From Longimicrobiales bacterium (GTDB lineage: Bacteria; Gemmatimonadota; Gemmatimonadetes; Longimicrobiales; Gaopeijiaceae), in NCBI GenBank assembly GCA_028278645.1, contig JANQDZ010000006.1, positions 23,775 through 87,774 on the forward strand: 64,000 bases of DNA. Direction: 5' to 3'. The notes beneath the pieces are model-generated. The model made no database searches, was not told the DNA's origin, and saw nothing but the letters and a program-made list of their open reading frames with translations. A program made the translations under genes and the position numbers. This document shows, piece after piece, positions 17,464 through 25,554 of this stretch. Within the stretch, counting starts at the first letter, position 1. Each line of letters opens with the position of its first letter.

Positions 17464-18096
17464 CTAACCGTAGGTCTGCGCGGAGGGAAGGATGCCGAAG
17501 AACCCGACGAGGATCCGGTAGGTCAAGCCCCAAACGACCCTGCCGTTGATACGAAGGCACGGGAAGTCCCGACTACTGCCATCCGGGTAGTGGATCTCCA
17601 CCGTGCTCTCTGAGCCAGGGCTCTGCAGCCGGGACAGTGGCACCCACAGGGTTTCGTCCACCTCGCTGCTGGCAACCCGGGCCTGGGTTTTCGACGGAAC
17701 TCCGAATACAAATGGAAAGATGGTGATGGGGGGGAGCCGGTGGGTGGCCGGGATCGTGGGTGCAAGGCGCCCCAAACGCACTGCCTCAGACTCCAAGGAC
17801 AGTCCTACCTCCTCTTCGGTTTCCCGCATCGCGGTCTGGAGCAAAGAGAAATCGGAGGCATCTTTCCGGCCTCCAGGAAAAGCCATCTGACCAGACCAGG
17901 GATCCCCGTCGATCTCGGCCCGTTTGATCAAGAGGACTTCCAACTCTGCCCCCTCCCGCAAGATCAGAGAAACGGCGGCGTGCACCCTTACGCCGTCCTC
18001 CTCCGGGATAGGTCCGAAGTTCTCCTCCAAGGTCTGGAGTCTAGTGTGAAGGATGTCGAATCGGGGGTCGGCTAGGCGGGATCGATGGCTGGACAT
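17464..18096 (-). CDS. NUDIX hydrolase, CoA pyrophosphatase-like
   Basis: A 210-residue cytoplasmic enzyme. The UPF0035/NudL-like pattern MAFPGGRKDASD precedes the Nudix core RETEEEVGL (residues 91-99), with the Nudix box spanning about 76-99. The first Glu of the general Nudix box is Asp here, as is usual in CoA-type members. The family cleaves CoA or acyl-CoA into 4'-phosphopantetheine and ADP. The assignment to CoA rests on the PGGR-DxSD pattern and overall length, so substrate is moderately sure. Confidence 0.88.
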   Translation of the reverse strand: MSSHRSRLADPRFDILHTRLQTLEENFGPIPEEDGVRVHAAVSLILREGAELEVLLIKRAEIDGDPWSGQMAFPGGRKDASDFSLLQTAMRETEEEVGLSLESEAVRLGRLAPTIPATHRLPPITIFPFVFGVPSKTQARVASSEVDETLWVPLSRLQSPGSESTVEIHYPDGSSRDFPCLRINGRVVWGLTYRILVGFFGILPSAQTYG

Positions 18097-18143
18097 GGCA
18101 CCCCCTACCCCGTCCGGCCGGTGAGGTTCGCTGGGGCCGGATT

Positions 18144-19469
18144 CTACGGCGCTGGCGATCCCCTTTCCCCAGGTATGTCCACCCGAAACTTCACCACGGT
18201 TTGGACGTCCAACTCATCTCGAATGGTTCCCAGGACCCACTCGCGAGTGAAGATGGGATGAGGGTTCCTGCCCAGGCCGTCCGGTGCTCGAACGGCTCCC
18301 AGGTAGGTCCCGTCTTCATCGAATACGTCAAATACGATGGGCTCTCTCCACTCGTCCGGGACGGCATCGGGATCAGAGGGATCATAGAACGGGTCTTCCA
18401 CCCGTGATGCCGGTTGGTGGACCATGACCCAGATGGTCCCGTCCTCGCCCGGGAAGAAGGTTCGGAGCGGCGGCTTCACATCGGGGATTGGCTCCCCGCT
18501 CCACCTCCAGGTGGGATCGGTGTACCGCATGTTTCGGATCTCCCGGGCCTCTTCCTCGGCTTTTTCCCCTCCTGTCACTGGAACCGGGGTGTACTCCTTT
18601 TGGATTCGGACGGCTGGGCCGTCCTCCTTGAGGAGCGTCAGGGTGTAGTCGGTGGTGATGCTGTGGATGAAATACCCCATGGGGCTGAGGGTGGCGTGCT
18701 CCTGAGGGCCGAACGGGACCAGGTTCACACTCATACTGGTGGTGTTCCCCTCTTCGTCTTCCTGGCTGGCCATTATGGTCGGTTCCTCCCAGGGTAGGTC
18801 TGGGACCCTGAGGGTGTCCCCCGGATTTCCATCTGGAAGGATTTGGACCAAGCCCATCTCCCAGTCCATTACGCTGGCATCGGGATCCAGTAACACCAGG
18901 GCGTGGGACCGGTCCTGCTGGTCCACCACCATTCGACGAGAGGTGTTGAACCCACCACGGATCCGCCAGGTATCGAGGGCTTCTCCATCAGGGGAGTAAA
19001 CCTGGATTCGTGCGTTCGATGGATCGCGGAGAACGATCCGTCCATCGGATAGGACGTTCAAGCCGCCGTCGGGTTCCAGGTACTCGCCAGGGCCCTCGCC
19101 CTTGCCTCCAAAGGTGGTCCGGTACGTTCCATCGGCGTTGTAAACCCTGAGGGCAGGGACCTGCCGGTCCATCACATAAATGGTCCCGTCATCGGCCATG
19201 GCCATGGATACCACCGAGCCGAAGATGTACTCCTCCGGACCGTCGAAAACGCCGATGGAGACCTCCGGCACCAGGGTAGCCGTGTCCCTCCACACGCTCC
19301 CCGAAACCGTCCTGACCACGATGGTGTCTCCTATGGTGTCGTGAATCGCCTCCCATTCCGACGCCGACGAGCCCTGGCCGCCGGAAGAACAGGCTGAGCA
19401 GAGGAGAATGGAGGTGAGGATGGTCGCGGCGAAGACGGCTGTGCGAAAAGAAGGAGAGTAGGGCCTCAT
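18144..19469 (-). CDS. Six-bladed beta-propeller lipoprotein
   Basis: A 441-residue exported protein. Its lipobox LLCSAC puts the lipidated Cys at residue 27. The mature part has repeated NHL/6-bladed propeller strands (DGTIYVMDRQVPALRVYNADG, SDGRIVLRDPSNARIQVYSPDG, and a further DEDGTYLGAV near 395). Such proteins are abundant in Gemmatimonadota and Bacteroidota genomes and act as envelope binding modules of mostly unknown role. It is bracketed by NUDIX and queE genes on the same strand with gaps of 47 and 114 nt, so operon membership is unclear. Confidence 0.85.
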   Translation of the reverse strand: MRPYSPSFRTAVFAATILTSILLCSACSSGGQGSSASEWEAIHDTIGDTIVVRTVSGSVWRDTATLVPEVSIGVFDGPEEYIFGSVVSMAMADDGTIYVMDRQVPALRVYNADGTYRTTFGGKGEGPGEYLEPDGGLNVLSDGRIVLRDPSNARIQVYSPDGEALDTWRIRGGFNTSRRMVVDQQDRSHALVLLDPDASVMDWEMGLVQILPDGNPGDTLRVPDLPWEEPTIMASQEDEEGNTTSMSVNLVPFGPQEHATLSPMGYFIHSITTDYTLTLLKEDGPAVRIQKEYTPVPVTGGEKAEEEAREIRNMRYTDPTWRWSGEPIPDVKPPLRTFFPGEDGTIWVMVHQPASRVEDPFYDPSDPDAVPDEWREPIVFDVFDEDGTYLGAVRAPDGLGRNPHPIFTREWVLGTIRDELDVQTVVKFRVDIPGERGSPAP

Positions 19470-19583
19470 CTCGGGCCTCCAAAGGTCGTGCCGGGTCAGG
19501 TAGATCGTGCTCTTCGGGGATTAGATGCCCTGAGGCGGTGCAGGGTTGGGCGTTGGATGGGAAGGGGGGAGGGTCCAGAGGTC

Positions 19584-20264
19584 CTAAACTCCCCGGTCGT
19601 CAGGGTCCCAGATGTACTTGTGGAGTTGGAGTTGAAGGCGGACGGGAAGACCATCCGCCAAGACCCACCCAGAAAGCTGCCGGAGGTCAGGACCGGACCA
19701 AACGGGAGACAGAAGGATGGCCTTCAAAGAGCCATCCAAAACCCGCTCGTCCAAGCCTTTGTCACGGATCACCCCGGTGGACCATTCGTAGTCCCGGCTA
19801 TCGGCCAGGACAAACTTCACCTCGTCCCGCTCCGTGAGGTGGTCCAGGTTTGACCAGAGGTTCTTTTCCTCCTCTCCTGACCCGGGGCACTTCAGGTCCA
19901 TGATCTTGTGGGCCCGAGGGTCCAGCGGGCTCACGTCCACAGCCCCGGAGGTTTCCACGAGAACGGTATAACCTTCGTCCAAGAGGTCGGTGGCCAGTCG
20001 AAAGGCGTTGGCGTGGATGAGGGGTTCACCACCGGTGATCTCCACCAGCCGACATCCGATCTCGTCCACCTCCTCGAGGATGGACGAAAGGAGTCGCTTC
20101 TCGCCACCGTGGAACGCGTACTCCGTGTCACACCAGACACATCGCAGGGGGCATCCGGTGAGACGGACGAAGGTACAGGGGAGGCCGGCCCAGGTGGACT
20201 CTCCCTGGATGGAGTGAAAGATCTCCGTGACGCGCAGGTACTCCTGTGCCTTGGCCGCACCCAT
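19584..20264 (-). CDS. queE: 7-carboxy-7-deazaguanine synthase (radical SAM)
   Basis: A 226-residue radical SAM enzyme of queuosine biosynthesis. It converts 6-carboxytetrahydropterin to 7-carboxy-7-deazaguanine. The iron-sulfur motif is CPLRCVWC (Cys38-x3-Cys42-x2-Cys45), preceded by the family-typical FHSIQGEST, and followed by EITGGEPL, which binds SAM. Length is normal. queD, queC and queF are not in the window, but queG is at 28.0 kb, so the organism probably makes queuosine from genes scattered on the chromosome. It starts 14 nt after the end of the proline dehydrogenase gene. Confidence 0.95.
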   Translation of the reverse strand: MGAAKAQEYLRVTEIFHSIQGESTWAGLPCTFVRLTGCPLRCVWCDTEYAFHGGEKRLLSSILEEVDEIGCRLVEITGGEPLIHANAFRLATDLLDEGYTVLVETSGAVDVSPLDPRAHKIMDLKCPGSGEEEKNLWSNLDHLTERDEVKFVLADSRDYEWSTGVIRDKGLDERVLDGSLKAILLSPVWSGPDLRQLSGWVLADGLPVRLQLQLHKYIWDPDDRGV

Positions 20265-20278
20265 TTCGCTACACCCTT

Positions 20279-21241
20279 CTAACCCGATCTGGCGCCCTTC
20301 TTGGGCTGGGGCCAGAGAAAGCCCAAGGGAGACTCCCGGATCACGCTGCCGGCGAAGAAGAGCATGTTGGCGGGGCGCTCGGCCAGGCGACGCATGAGGT
20401 AGGGATACCAGGACTCACCGAACGGAACGTAAACCCGAACGTTGTACCCTTTGGATTTGAGGTCCTGTTGCAGGTCTCGGCGGACCCCGTGTAGCATCTG
20501 GAACTCGAAGCGCTCCGATCCGATTCCCTCTTTTTCCACGAACTCCAGGAGTTCTTTTATGATCTCGTCATCGTGTGTGGCTAGGGCCGGATAGTTCCCA
20601 TCAGACAGTAGGGCTTTGCCCACCTCCACATAGTTCCGATCTACCGTTTCTTTTTCCTGGAAGGCCACGTCCGGTGGCTCGGCGTAGGCCCCTTTGCACA
20701 GGCGGACCCGCACGCCTAGTTCATTCATTCGAAGGGCGTCGTCCATGGTGCGGAGTAGGTAGGACTGGAGGACCGTGCCCATGTTTCGGTAGCCCTCCTC
20801 CCAGAGTTCCTCGAAGGGGTCCAGGGTGGCCTGCGTCCAGTCGGAGGATTCCATATCCCATCGGATGAAGATGTCGTGCTCCTTCGCGCGATCCATGATC
20901 AGGCGGAGGTTGTCTTTGAAAAACTCATTCCCAATCTCCAGGCCGACCTGGGTCGGCTTCACCGAGATGTTGCCGTCCAGGTTCTTCTCGATGATCCCGT
21001 CCAGGATCTGCAGATAGGCCTCCACGGCGTCCTTTGCCGTCCGCTCGTCGTGTTCCGCCTCGCCCAGATAGTTGCCGGTGACCGAAAGCTCGATGGCATT
21101 GGCTTCGGCCGCGGCCCGCAGGAAGTCCGAAACGGCTTCCCCGGGTACAAAACGTCGGCTCATTCGACGGAGAGGGGTTTTGGTTACTACGGCCTTCGCT
21201 GAGTTGGATTCGCTCAAGAATATCAAAGTTTTTCTTAGCAT
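20279..21241 (-). CDS. Proline dehydrogenase (monofunctional)
   Basis: A 320-residue flavoenzyme of the PRODH family, which oxidises proline to pyrroline-5-carboxylate and passes electrons to the quinone pool. Characteristic segments are VRLCKGAYAEP (substrate and FAD contact), FEFQMLHGVR and YVPFGESWYPYLMRRLAERPAN near the C-terminus, where the paired arginines bind the substrate carboxylate. It is the short monofunctional form (PutB-like), not the bifunctional PutA. No P5C dehydrogenase is adjacent. The start codon overlaps the upstream gene's stop by 1 nt (TGATG). Confidence 0.94.
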   Translation of the reverse strand: MLRKTLIFLSESNSAKAVVTKTPLRRMSRRFVPGEAVSDFLRAAAEANAIELSVTGNYLGEAEHDERTAKDAVEAYLQILDGIIEKNLDGNISVKPTQVGLEIGNEFFKDNLRLIMDRAKEHDIFIRWDMESSDWTQATLDPFEELWEEGYRNMGTVLQSYLLRTMDDALRMNELGVRVRLCKGAYAEPPDVAFQEKETVDRNYVEVGKALLSDGNYPALATHDDEIIKELLEFVEKEGIGSERFEFQMLHGVRRDLQQDLKSKGYNVRVYVPFGESWYPYLMRRLAERPANMLFFAGSVIRESPLGFLWPQPKKGARSG

Positions 21242-21615
21242 CAGTCGGTCTCTTGCTGTGCTTGCCGGATAGCCTTGCTCAGGAGGTCGTTGACTTCCAG
21301 AAGGGTCAACGCTTCCAACTGGGCTGCCACGTCTTCACGGGTGGGGCCGTGGAAGAGGAGGGGGGTTTCCAGGTGTCCCACGATGCCGGCGCCGGTGTCT
21401 GCCCATCGTGGGAACACGAGATACCCTGAGAAGGGTGAGGCGAGATCGGGCATCTTCTCGACCTCAACCGACACCGTGTAGGGGTGCCCGTCGTCCCCCT
21501 CAAAAGCCGGGGGACGGTTGTGGTGGCTCAGGTATCCCCCCAGGGTGCCGTCGGCTGTTGGTTGGCCTTCCGGTGCACCCTGATCGAGGGGGATCGGGCC
21601 GGACGTCTCGGACAT
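21241..21615 (-). CDS. Uncharacterised protein coupled to proline dehydrogenase
   Basis: A 124-residue soluble protein of unknown family. The first 40 residues look disordered and are Pro/Gly-rich. The rest is alpha/beta with a helical C-terminus (REDVAAQLEALTLLEVNDLLSKAIRQ). There is no signal peptide. Its stop codon overlaps the proline dehydrogenase start, so the two proteins are translationally coupled and may act together. The start lies about 70 nt from the palindromic element at 21.7 kb. Confidence 0.7.
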   Translation of the reverse strand: MSETSGPIPLDQGAPEGQPTADGTLGGYLSHHNRPPAFEGDDGHPYTVSVEVEKMPDLASPFSGYLVFPRWADTGAGIVGHLETPLLFHGPTREDVAAQLEALTLLEVNDLLSKAIRQAQQETD

Positions 21616-21685
21616 TCTCCTCCAGAGGTTTCATCGTCCATTTTTTGACGGAAACAAGGTAGAGGAGGGGTTGCTGGAAGGCCAT

Positions 21686-21766
21686 GGGAAGAATCCTGAT
21701 CGGAAAGGGGGGTGCGGCCGTGGCGCTCGTAACGCGGCTCGCCCCCCTTTCCGATCAGGCTTCCCA
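21686..21766. repeat. Palindromic intergenic element, copy 2
   Basis: A hairpin with perfect 18-bp inner arms (CCTGATCGGAAAGGGGGG at 21696-21713 and its complement at 21742-21759) and a further 7-bp outer pair (21686-21692 with 21760-21766). The 28-nt centre (21714-21741) starts TGCGGCCGTGG and ends CGTAACGCGGCTCG, matching the inner flanks of the 6.9 kb element, whereas the arms are different. It lies in a divergent spacer, so it is not a terminator for either flanking gene. Confidence 0.8.
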
Positions 21767-21868
21767 GGTTGTCCTCCCCGACCCGGGCCGGTACTCTAGC
21801 GCCGTTCCACCGACATGGATCTGTAGGCACACGGGGAGACGTCCGGGATCACGGGTCAGGAGAATGAA

Positions 21869-22894
21869 ATGAAAGCTGCAATCTTCGCCGAGTTTGGCGG
21901 TCCGCAAGTGGTCCACCTAGACGATGTGCCGGTGCCCGATCCCGGGCCTGGAGACGTTCGAATCGCGGTCCGGGCGGCAGCCATGAACCACTTGGACCTA
22001 TGGGTACGTCGGGGCCTTCCCTTCGAGATCATCATGCCCCACATCGGGGGCTCTGACATTTCGGGGGTGGTTGAGGGGGTGGGGCCGGGGGTTTCAGGCG
22101 TGCAACCCGGAACCCGTGTGGTTGTGGACCCGTCCCTGGACTACGGGTGGTATGACGAAGCCCCGTCAGGCCCAGCGCTCCCCGCCAAAGATATGCGCCT
22201 CATCGGTGAGCACACTCAGGGTGGGTTCGCCGAGTACTGCGTAGTTCCGGCTGAAAACCTGGTGGAAGTGCCAGATTCGGTTTCCTTCGAAGTCGCGGCG
22301 GCGGCCAGCCTGGTTGGGGTGACGGCGTGGCGAGCCCTGATGGTCCGGGGCGGCCTCATGGCCGGGGAGAAGGTGTTGATCACGGGAGCTTCCGGGGGCG
22401 TGTCCACTATCGCCATCCAGATGGCAAAGCTTGCTGGTGCCGAGGTATTTGCCGTTACCAGTGGGCAGGGGAACGTAGCCAAAGCCAGAGAACTTGGGGC
22501 CGACGTTGTATACGACCGCGACGAAGTGGAATGGGGCCGGGAAGTGTTCAGGGATACGGGAATGAGGGGGGTGGACCTGGTCCTGGACTCGGTCGGGGAG
22601 GCCATCTGGCCCGCCTGCATCAGGGCCCTCGCTGTTGGGGGACGGCTCGTAACCATAGGGGCCACCACCGGGGCCGCCGGCTCCACAGAGATCCGCCTGG
22701 TGTTCTGGAGGCAACTGTCCATTCTGGGGTCCACCATGGGGAATCCGGCCGACTATAGGAATGCCATGAACCTTGTCTTCCAGGGAAGAGTCGAACCGGT
22801 CATTCATTCGGTTCTACCCCTCGAAGACGCCCGAAAGGCCCATGAAATGCTGGAGGCCGGCGAGGTGTTCGGAAAAATCGTCCTGACACCATAG
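21869..22894 (+). CDS. Zinc-free MDR-family oxidoreductase (quinone reductase-like)
   Basis: A 341-residue medium-chain dehydrogenase/reductase with a GroES-like N-terminal domain and a C-terminal Rossmann fold (VLITGASGGVSTIAIQMAKLAG, residues about 170-191). The catalytic zinc Cys of alcohol dehydrogenases is replaced by Asn (AMNHLDLWVRRG, about 40), and the four structural zinc cysteines are missing. It therefore resembles NADPH:quinone oxidoreductases or enoyl reductases rather than zinc alcohol dehydrogenases. The substrate is unknown. A MazG-like gene follows after 70 nt. Confidence 0.88.
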   Translation: MKAAIFAEFGGPQVVHLDDVPVPDPGPGDVRIAVRAAAMNHLDLWVRRGLPFEIIMPHIGGSDISGVVEGVGPGVSGVQPGTRVVVDPSLDYGWYDEAPSGPALPAKDMRLIGEHTQGGFAEYCVVPAENLVEVPDSVSFEVAAAASLVGVTAWRALMVRGGLMAGEKVLITGASGGVSTIAIQMAKLAGAEVFAVTSGQGNVAKARELGADVVYDRDEVEWGREVFRDTGMRGVDLVLDSVGEAIWPACIRALAVGGRLVTIGATTGAAGSTEIRLVFWRQLSILGSTMGNPADYRNAMNLVFQGRVEPVIHSVLPLEDARKAHEMLEAGEVFGKIVLTP

Positions 22895-22964
22895 CGAGAG
22901 TGGGCTTAGGCCGTTGCGGGAGCGGCCAATCAGCGTAGCGGGTAGGGGAGCGAGGAGTGTTCGC

Positions 22965-23288
22965 ATGGATTTAAAAGAAGCCCAAGCCAGGGTAGACGCC
23001 TGGATTTCTCAATTCGAAGAGGGGTACTGGCCCCCCATGGACAACCTGGCTCGCCTGATGGAGGAAGTGGGGGAGTTGGCCAGGGAGTTGAACCATCTTT
23101 ACGGGTCAAAACCAAAAAAGCCGGAGGAGCCGGAACAGGATCTGGCGATGGAGCTGGCCGACGTCCTGTTTGTCCTCCTAATCATTGCCAACGAGCAAAA
23201 TATCGACCTGGACCAGGCCCTCTCAAGGGTCCTGGAGAAGTACAAGGCGCGAGATAGCTTCAGGTGGGCGAGAAAGGATCAGGCTTGA
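22965..23288 (+). CDS. MazG-like nucleotide pyrophosphohydrolase
   Basis: A 107-residue all-alpha NTP pyrophosphohydrolase of the MazG superfamily. Metal ligands are visible as Glu33-Glu34-x2-Glu37 (LMEEVGELAREL) and Glu63-x2-Asp66 (AMELADVLF). It has one MazG domain, as in the short MazG/iMazG group, and would hydrolyse non-canonical or excess (d)NTPs. The ATG at 22965 was chosen over an upstream start because GAGGAG lies about 8 nt before it. Confidence 0.9.
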   Translation: MDLKEAQARVDAWISQFEEGYWPPMDNLARLMEEVGELARELNHLYGSKPKKPEEPEQDLAMELADVLFVLLIIANEQNIDLDQALSRVLEKYKARDSFRWARKDQA

Positions 23289-23404
23289 GGAAACGGCCCG
23301 ATTGGGCCATGGTTCACCCTCGCCGGTCTTCCCACACAGTTCTTTTTCAGCTGTGGCCGGGCCTTTATACGGGGCCGGCATCGCCATCCAACCAAGGATC
23401 ATTC

Positions 23405-24751
23405 ATGTCCGATAGGATCGAAAGTCCCCTGTTCAAGGTCCTCAAGAAGGTGATTCCGGTTGAGCGCGATGAGTGGGCGCCGGTGCTACTGGCCACGGCC
23501 TACGGCTTCTGTATTCTCCTCAGTTACTACATTTTGCGCCCGGTCCGGGACGAGATCAGCGCGGAAGACCGCGGGAACCTCCAGATTCTCTGGACGGCTG
23601 TGTTCTTCGTCATGGTGCTGGCTGTACCCCTTTACTCCTCCATCGTCTCTCGCTTCTCCCGGGGAGTCTTCATTCCCCTGGCCAACCGGTTCTTCGCGTT
23701 CAATCTGGTCCTCTTTTACGGTGCCCTGGAGTTCCTTCCCCTCACGGCCCGTCCCTGGATCGACAGGGTCTTTTATGTGTGGACCAGTGTCTTCGCCCTC
23801 TTCGTGGTCACGGTTTTCTGGGGCTTCATCGTGGACCTGTTCCGAAACCGTCAGGGGAAGAGGGTTTTTGGCTTCATCGCCATGGGGTCCTCGGCAGGAG
23901 GGCTCGTTGGGTCGCTGGTGGTTACGCTCCTGGCTACCAGAGTCGAGACCTTCGTACTCCTGCTCATCGCCATCCTCCCCCTGGAGATCGCGGCTTGGTT
24001 CGCCTGGTTCCTCCACCGCCGAGCAGGGGAAGGCCAGCAGACGCTGAGGGTGGAGAAGGAGAGAGTTCCCGGGAATGCTTGGTCGGGCATCAAGCTGCTG
24101 GCGAAATCCCCGTATCTCCTCACCATCGGGGCCTTCATTTTCCTGATGACCTACGCGTCGACGGTCCTCTATTTCCACCAGGGTACGCTGGTTCGGGACT
24201 TCATCCCCGATCGTGGAGCAAGGACGGAGTTCTACGGTTGGCTGGACTTTTGGACCAACGGCCTCACCCTCTTCGTCCAGACTTTTGTCGCGGCCCACGT
24301 ATTGAAGTGGCTGCGGATAGGAATGGCACTGGCCGTCGTACCAGGCATCGCATTCTTGGGTTATCTGGGCCTAGGACTTTATCCCACCCTCATGGTCGTA
24401 GCCGTCTTCAGTGTCTTCTACCGTGCGGGCCGTTACTCCATCGCGCGCCCAGCACGGGAGGTCCTGTTCACAGTTGTGGACCGGGAAGAGCGGTATAAGT
24501 CCAAGGCTTTCATCGATGCCGCCATCTATCGGGGTGGGGACCTGGTGAATGGGTGGGTGATCACCGGCCTGGAGCTGATCGGTCTCACACTGGCCGGAAT
24601 CGCCTTCGTGGCTGTACCGGTGATGGGGGTTTGGATGGCGGTTGGGTTCTATCTGGGACGGTCTCAGGAGGAGCGGAGCCGGTCCTGGGACGCAAAAGAG
24701 CCGGCCCCCACAGGATCGGGAGCCGGTCCGGAAACTTGGAGGACCCCTTGA
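23405..24751 (+). CDS. NTP/NDP exchange-type (TLC/MFS) membrane transporter
   Basis: A 448-residue integral membrane protein with about 12 helices. The segment YYILRPVRDEISAE after the first helix is typical of the ATP:ADP antiporter (TLC/Npt) family and its free-living relatives, which are often annotated only as MFS. Characterised members exchange nucleotides in intracellular parasites and plastids; in free-living bacteria the substrate is unknown. The ATG at 23405 has AAGGA 7 nt upstream; a longer reading from 23264 would overlap mazG and lack a ribosome-binding site. Confidence 0.8.
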   Translation: MSDRIESPLFKVLKKVIPVERDEWAPVLLATAYGFCILLSYYILRPVRDEISAEDRGNLQILWTAVFFVMVLAVPLYSSIVSRFSRGVFIPLANRFFAFNLVLFYGALEFLPLTARPWIDRVFYVWTSVFALFVVTVFWGFIVDLFRNRQGKRVFGFIAMGSSAGGLVGSLVVTLLATRVETFVLLLIAILPLEIAAWFAWFLHRRAGEGQQTLRVEKERVPGNAWSGIKLLAKSPYLLTIGAFIFLMTYASTVLYFHQGTLVRDFIPDRGARTEFYGWLDFWTNGLTLFVQTFVAAHVLKWLRIGMALAVVPGIAFLGYLGLGLYPTLMVVAVFSVFYRAGRYSIARPAREVLFTVVDREERYKSKAFIDAAIYRGGDLVNGWVITGLELIGLTLAGIAFVAVPVMGVWMAVGFYLGRSQEERSRSWDAKEPAPTGSGAGPETWRTP

Positions 24752-24791
24752 TGTCGTAGGAGGGTTACTAGCCCCCTCCCAGGAAGAGGCC

Positions 24792-25454
24792 CTATTTGAA
24801 CGGGATCTTCAGCCCCAGGCTTAAAATGGGCCAATACTTGAGGTAACCCCCTGCATCGTCCTCGATGCTCTGAGCCTCGTCGGCCAGGTCTTGTTGGAGG
24901 CCGGGCACTGAGGCCAGCGCGCCGTCGGCGGTGAGGGATACGTCAGCCTCGCCCACAAAAGCCACGCCGAAGTCGATAAAGAACCCGAACCCCCCCTGGG
25001 TGTGGTTTCCGAAGCCCAATCCGACGAAGGGGGCGGTGGACTTGGTGGAGATCACGCCATGGAGAGTGCCCGCCTCGGTGTACTCCGTATCCCCGATCTC
25101 CACGCCGCCCGCCTGGGAGATGTCACCGGAGGTTGTCTCGAAGTCGCCGTCCCGAAACATGATCCCGGCCATTAAGCGGAAGGTGCCCCCCAGGGGGTAC
25201 ACGTCGATGCCCAGGGTCCCGGTCATGGACGGTGGGCTGACGGTGTAATCGACGTCGTCAAACTCGCCGTCATATTCGTAGAAGAACGATCCCAGACCGC
25301 CCCGGACCGCGAAGTTTTCGGAAAAACTCACCGCCGCTTCTGCACCGAATCCCAAGGTCCCGGCCCTGGCTCCTATGCCGAATCCTTGAGCGCAGAGGGT
25401 TGAGGGTAAAAGGAGGGCCACAAAGAGGAGGAGGGCGCTTGCGCGTGCTTTCAT
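24792..25454 (-). CDS. Predicted outer-membrane beta-barrel protein
   Basis: A 220-residue exported protein. A Sec signal peptide ends at about residue 22 (TLCAQG). The mature chain is Gly-rich with alternating aromatic and hydrophobic strands (GFGIGARAGTLGFGAEAAV, FAVRGGLGSFFYEYDG, FVGLGFGNHTQGGFGFFIDFGV) and ends LSLGLKIPFK with a terminal aromatic-basic pair, as in outer-membrane barrels. No enzyme motif. It converges with the transporter gene 40 nt away. Confidence 0.78.
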   Translation of the reverse strand: MKARASALLLFVALLLPSTLCAQGFGIGARAGTLGFGAEAAVSFSENFAVRGGLGSFFYEYDGEFDDVDYTVSPPSMTGTLGIDVYPLGGTFRLMAGIMFRDGDFETTSGDISQAGGVEIGDTEYTEAGTLHGVISTKSTAPFVGLGFGNHTQGGFGFFIDFGVAFVGEADVSLTADGALASVPGLQQDLADEAQSIEDDAGGYLKYWPILSLGLKIPFK

Positions 25455-25554
25455 CGGGTTTCATCCGCGTCGAGGTGATCTGGAAGTCCAGCCCGGCAGG
25501 CCTGCACAAACAGGGCTTCCGGTACCCGTCTGTGACAAGATAGGCCTGAGGAAT

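Noticed and set aside
24759..24779. Small GC hairpin between the transporter and barrel genes
   Set aside because: Six base pairs and no T-run; too weak to call a terminator.
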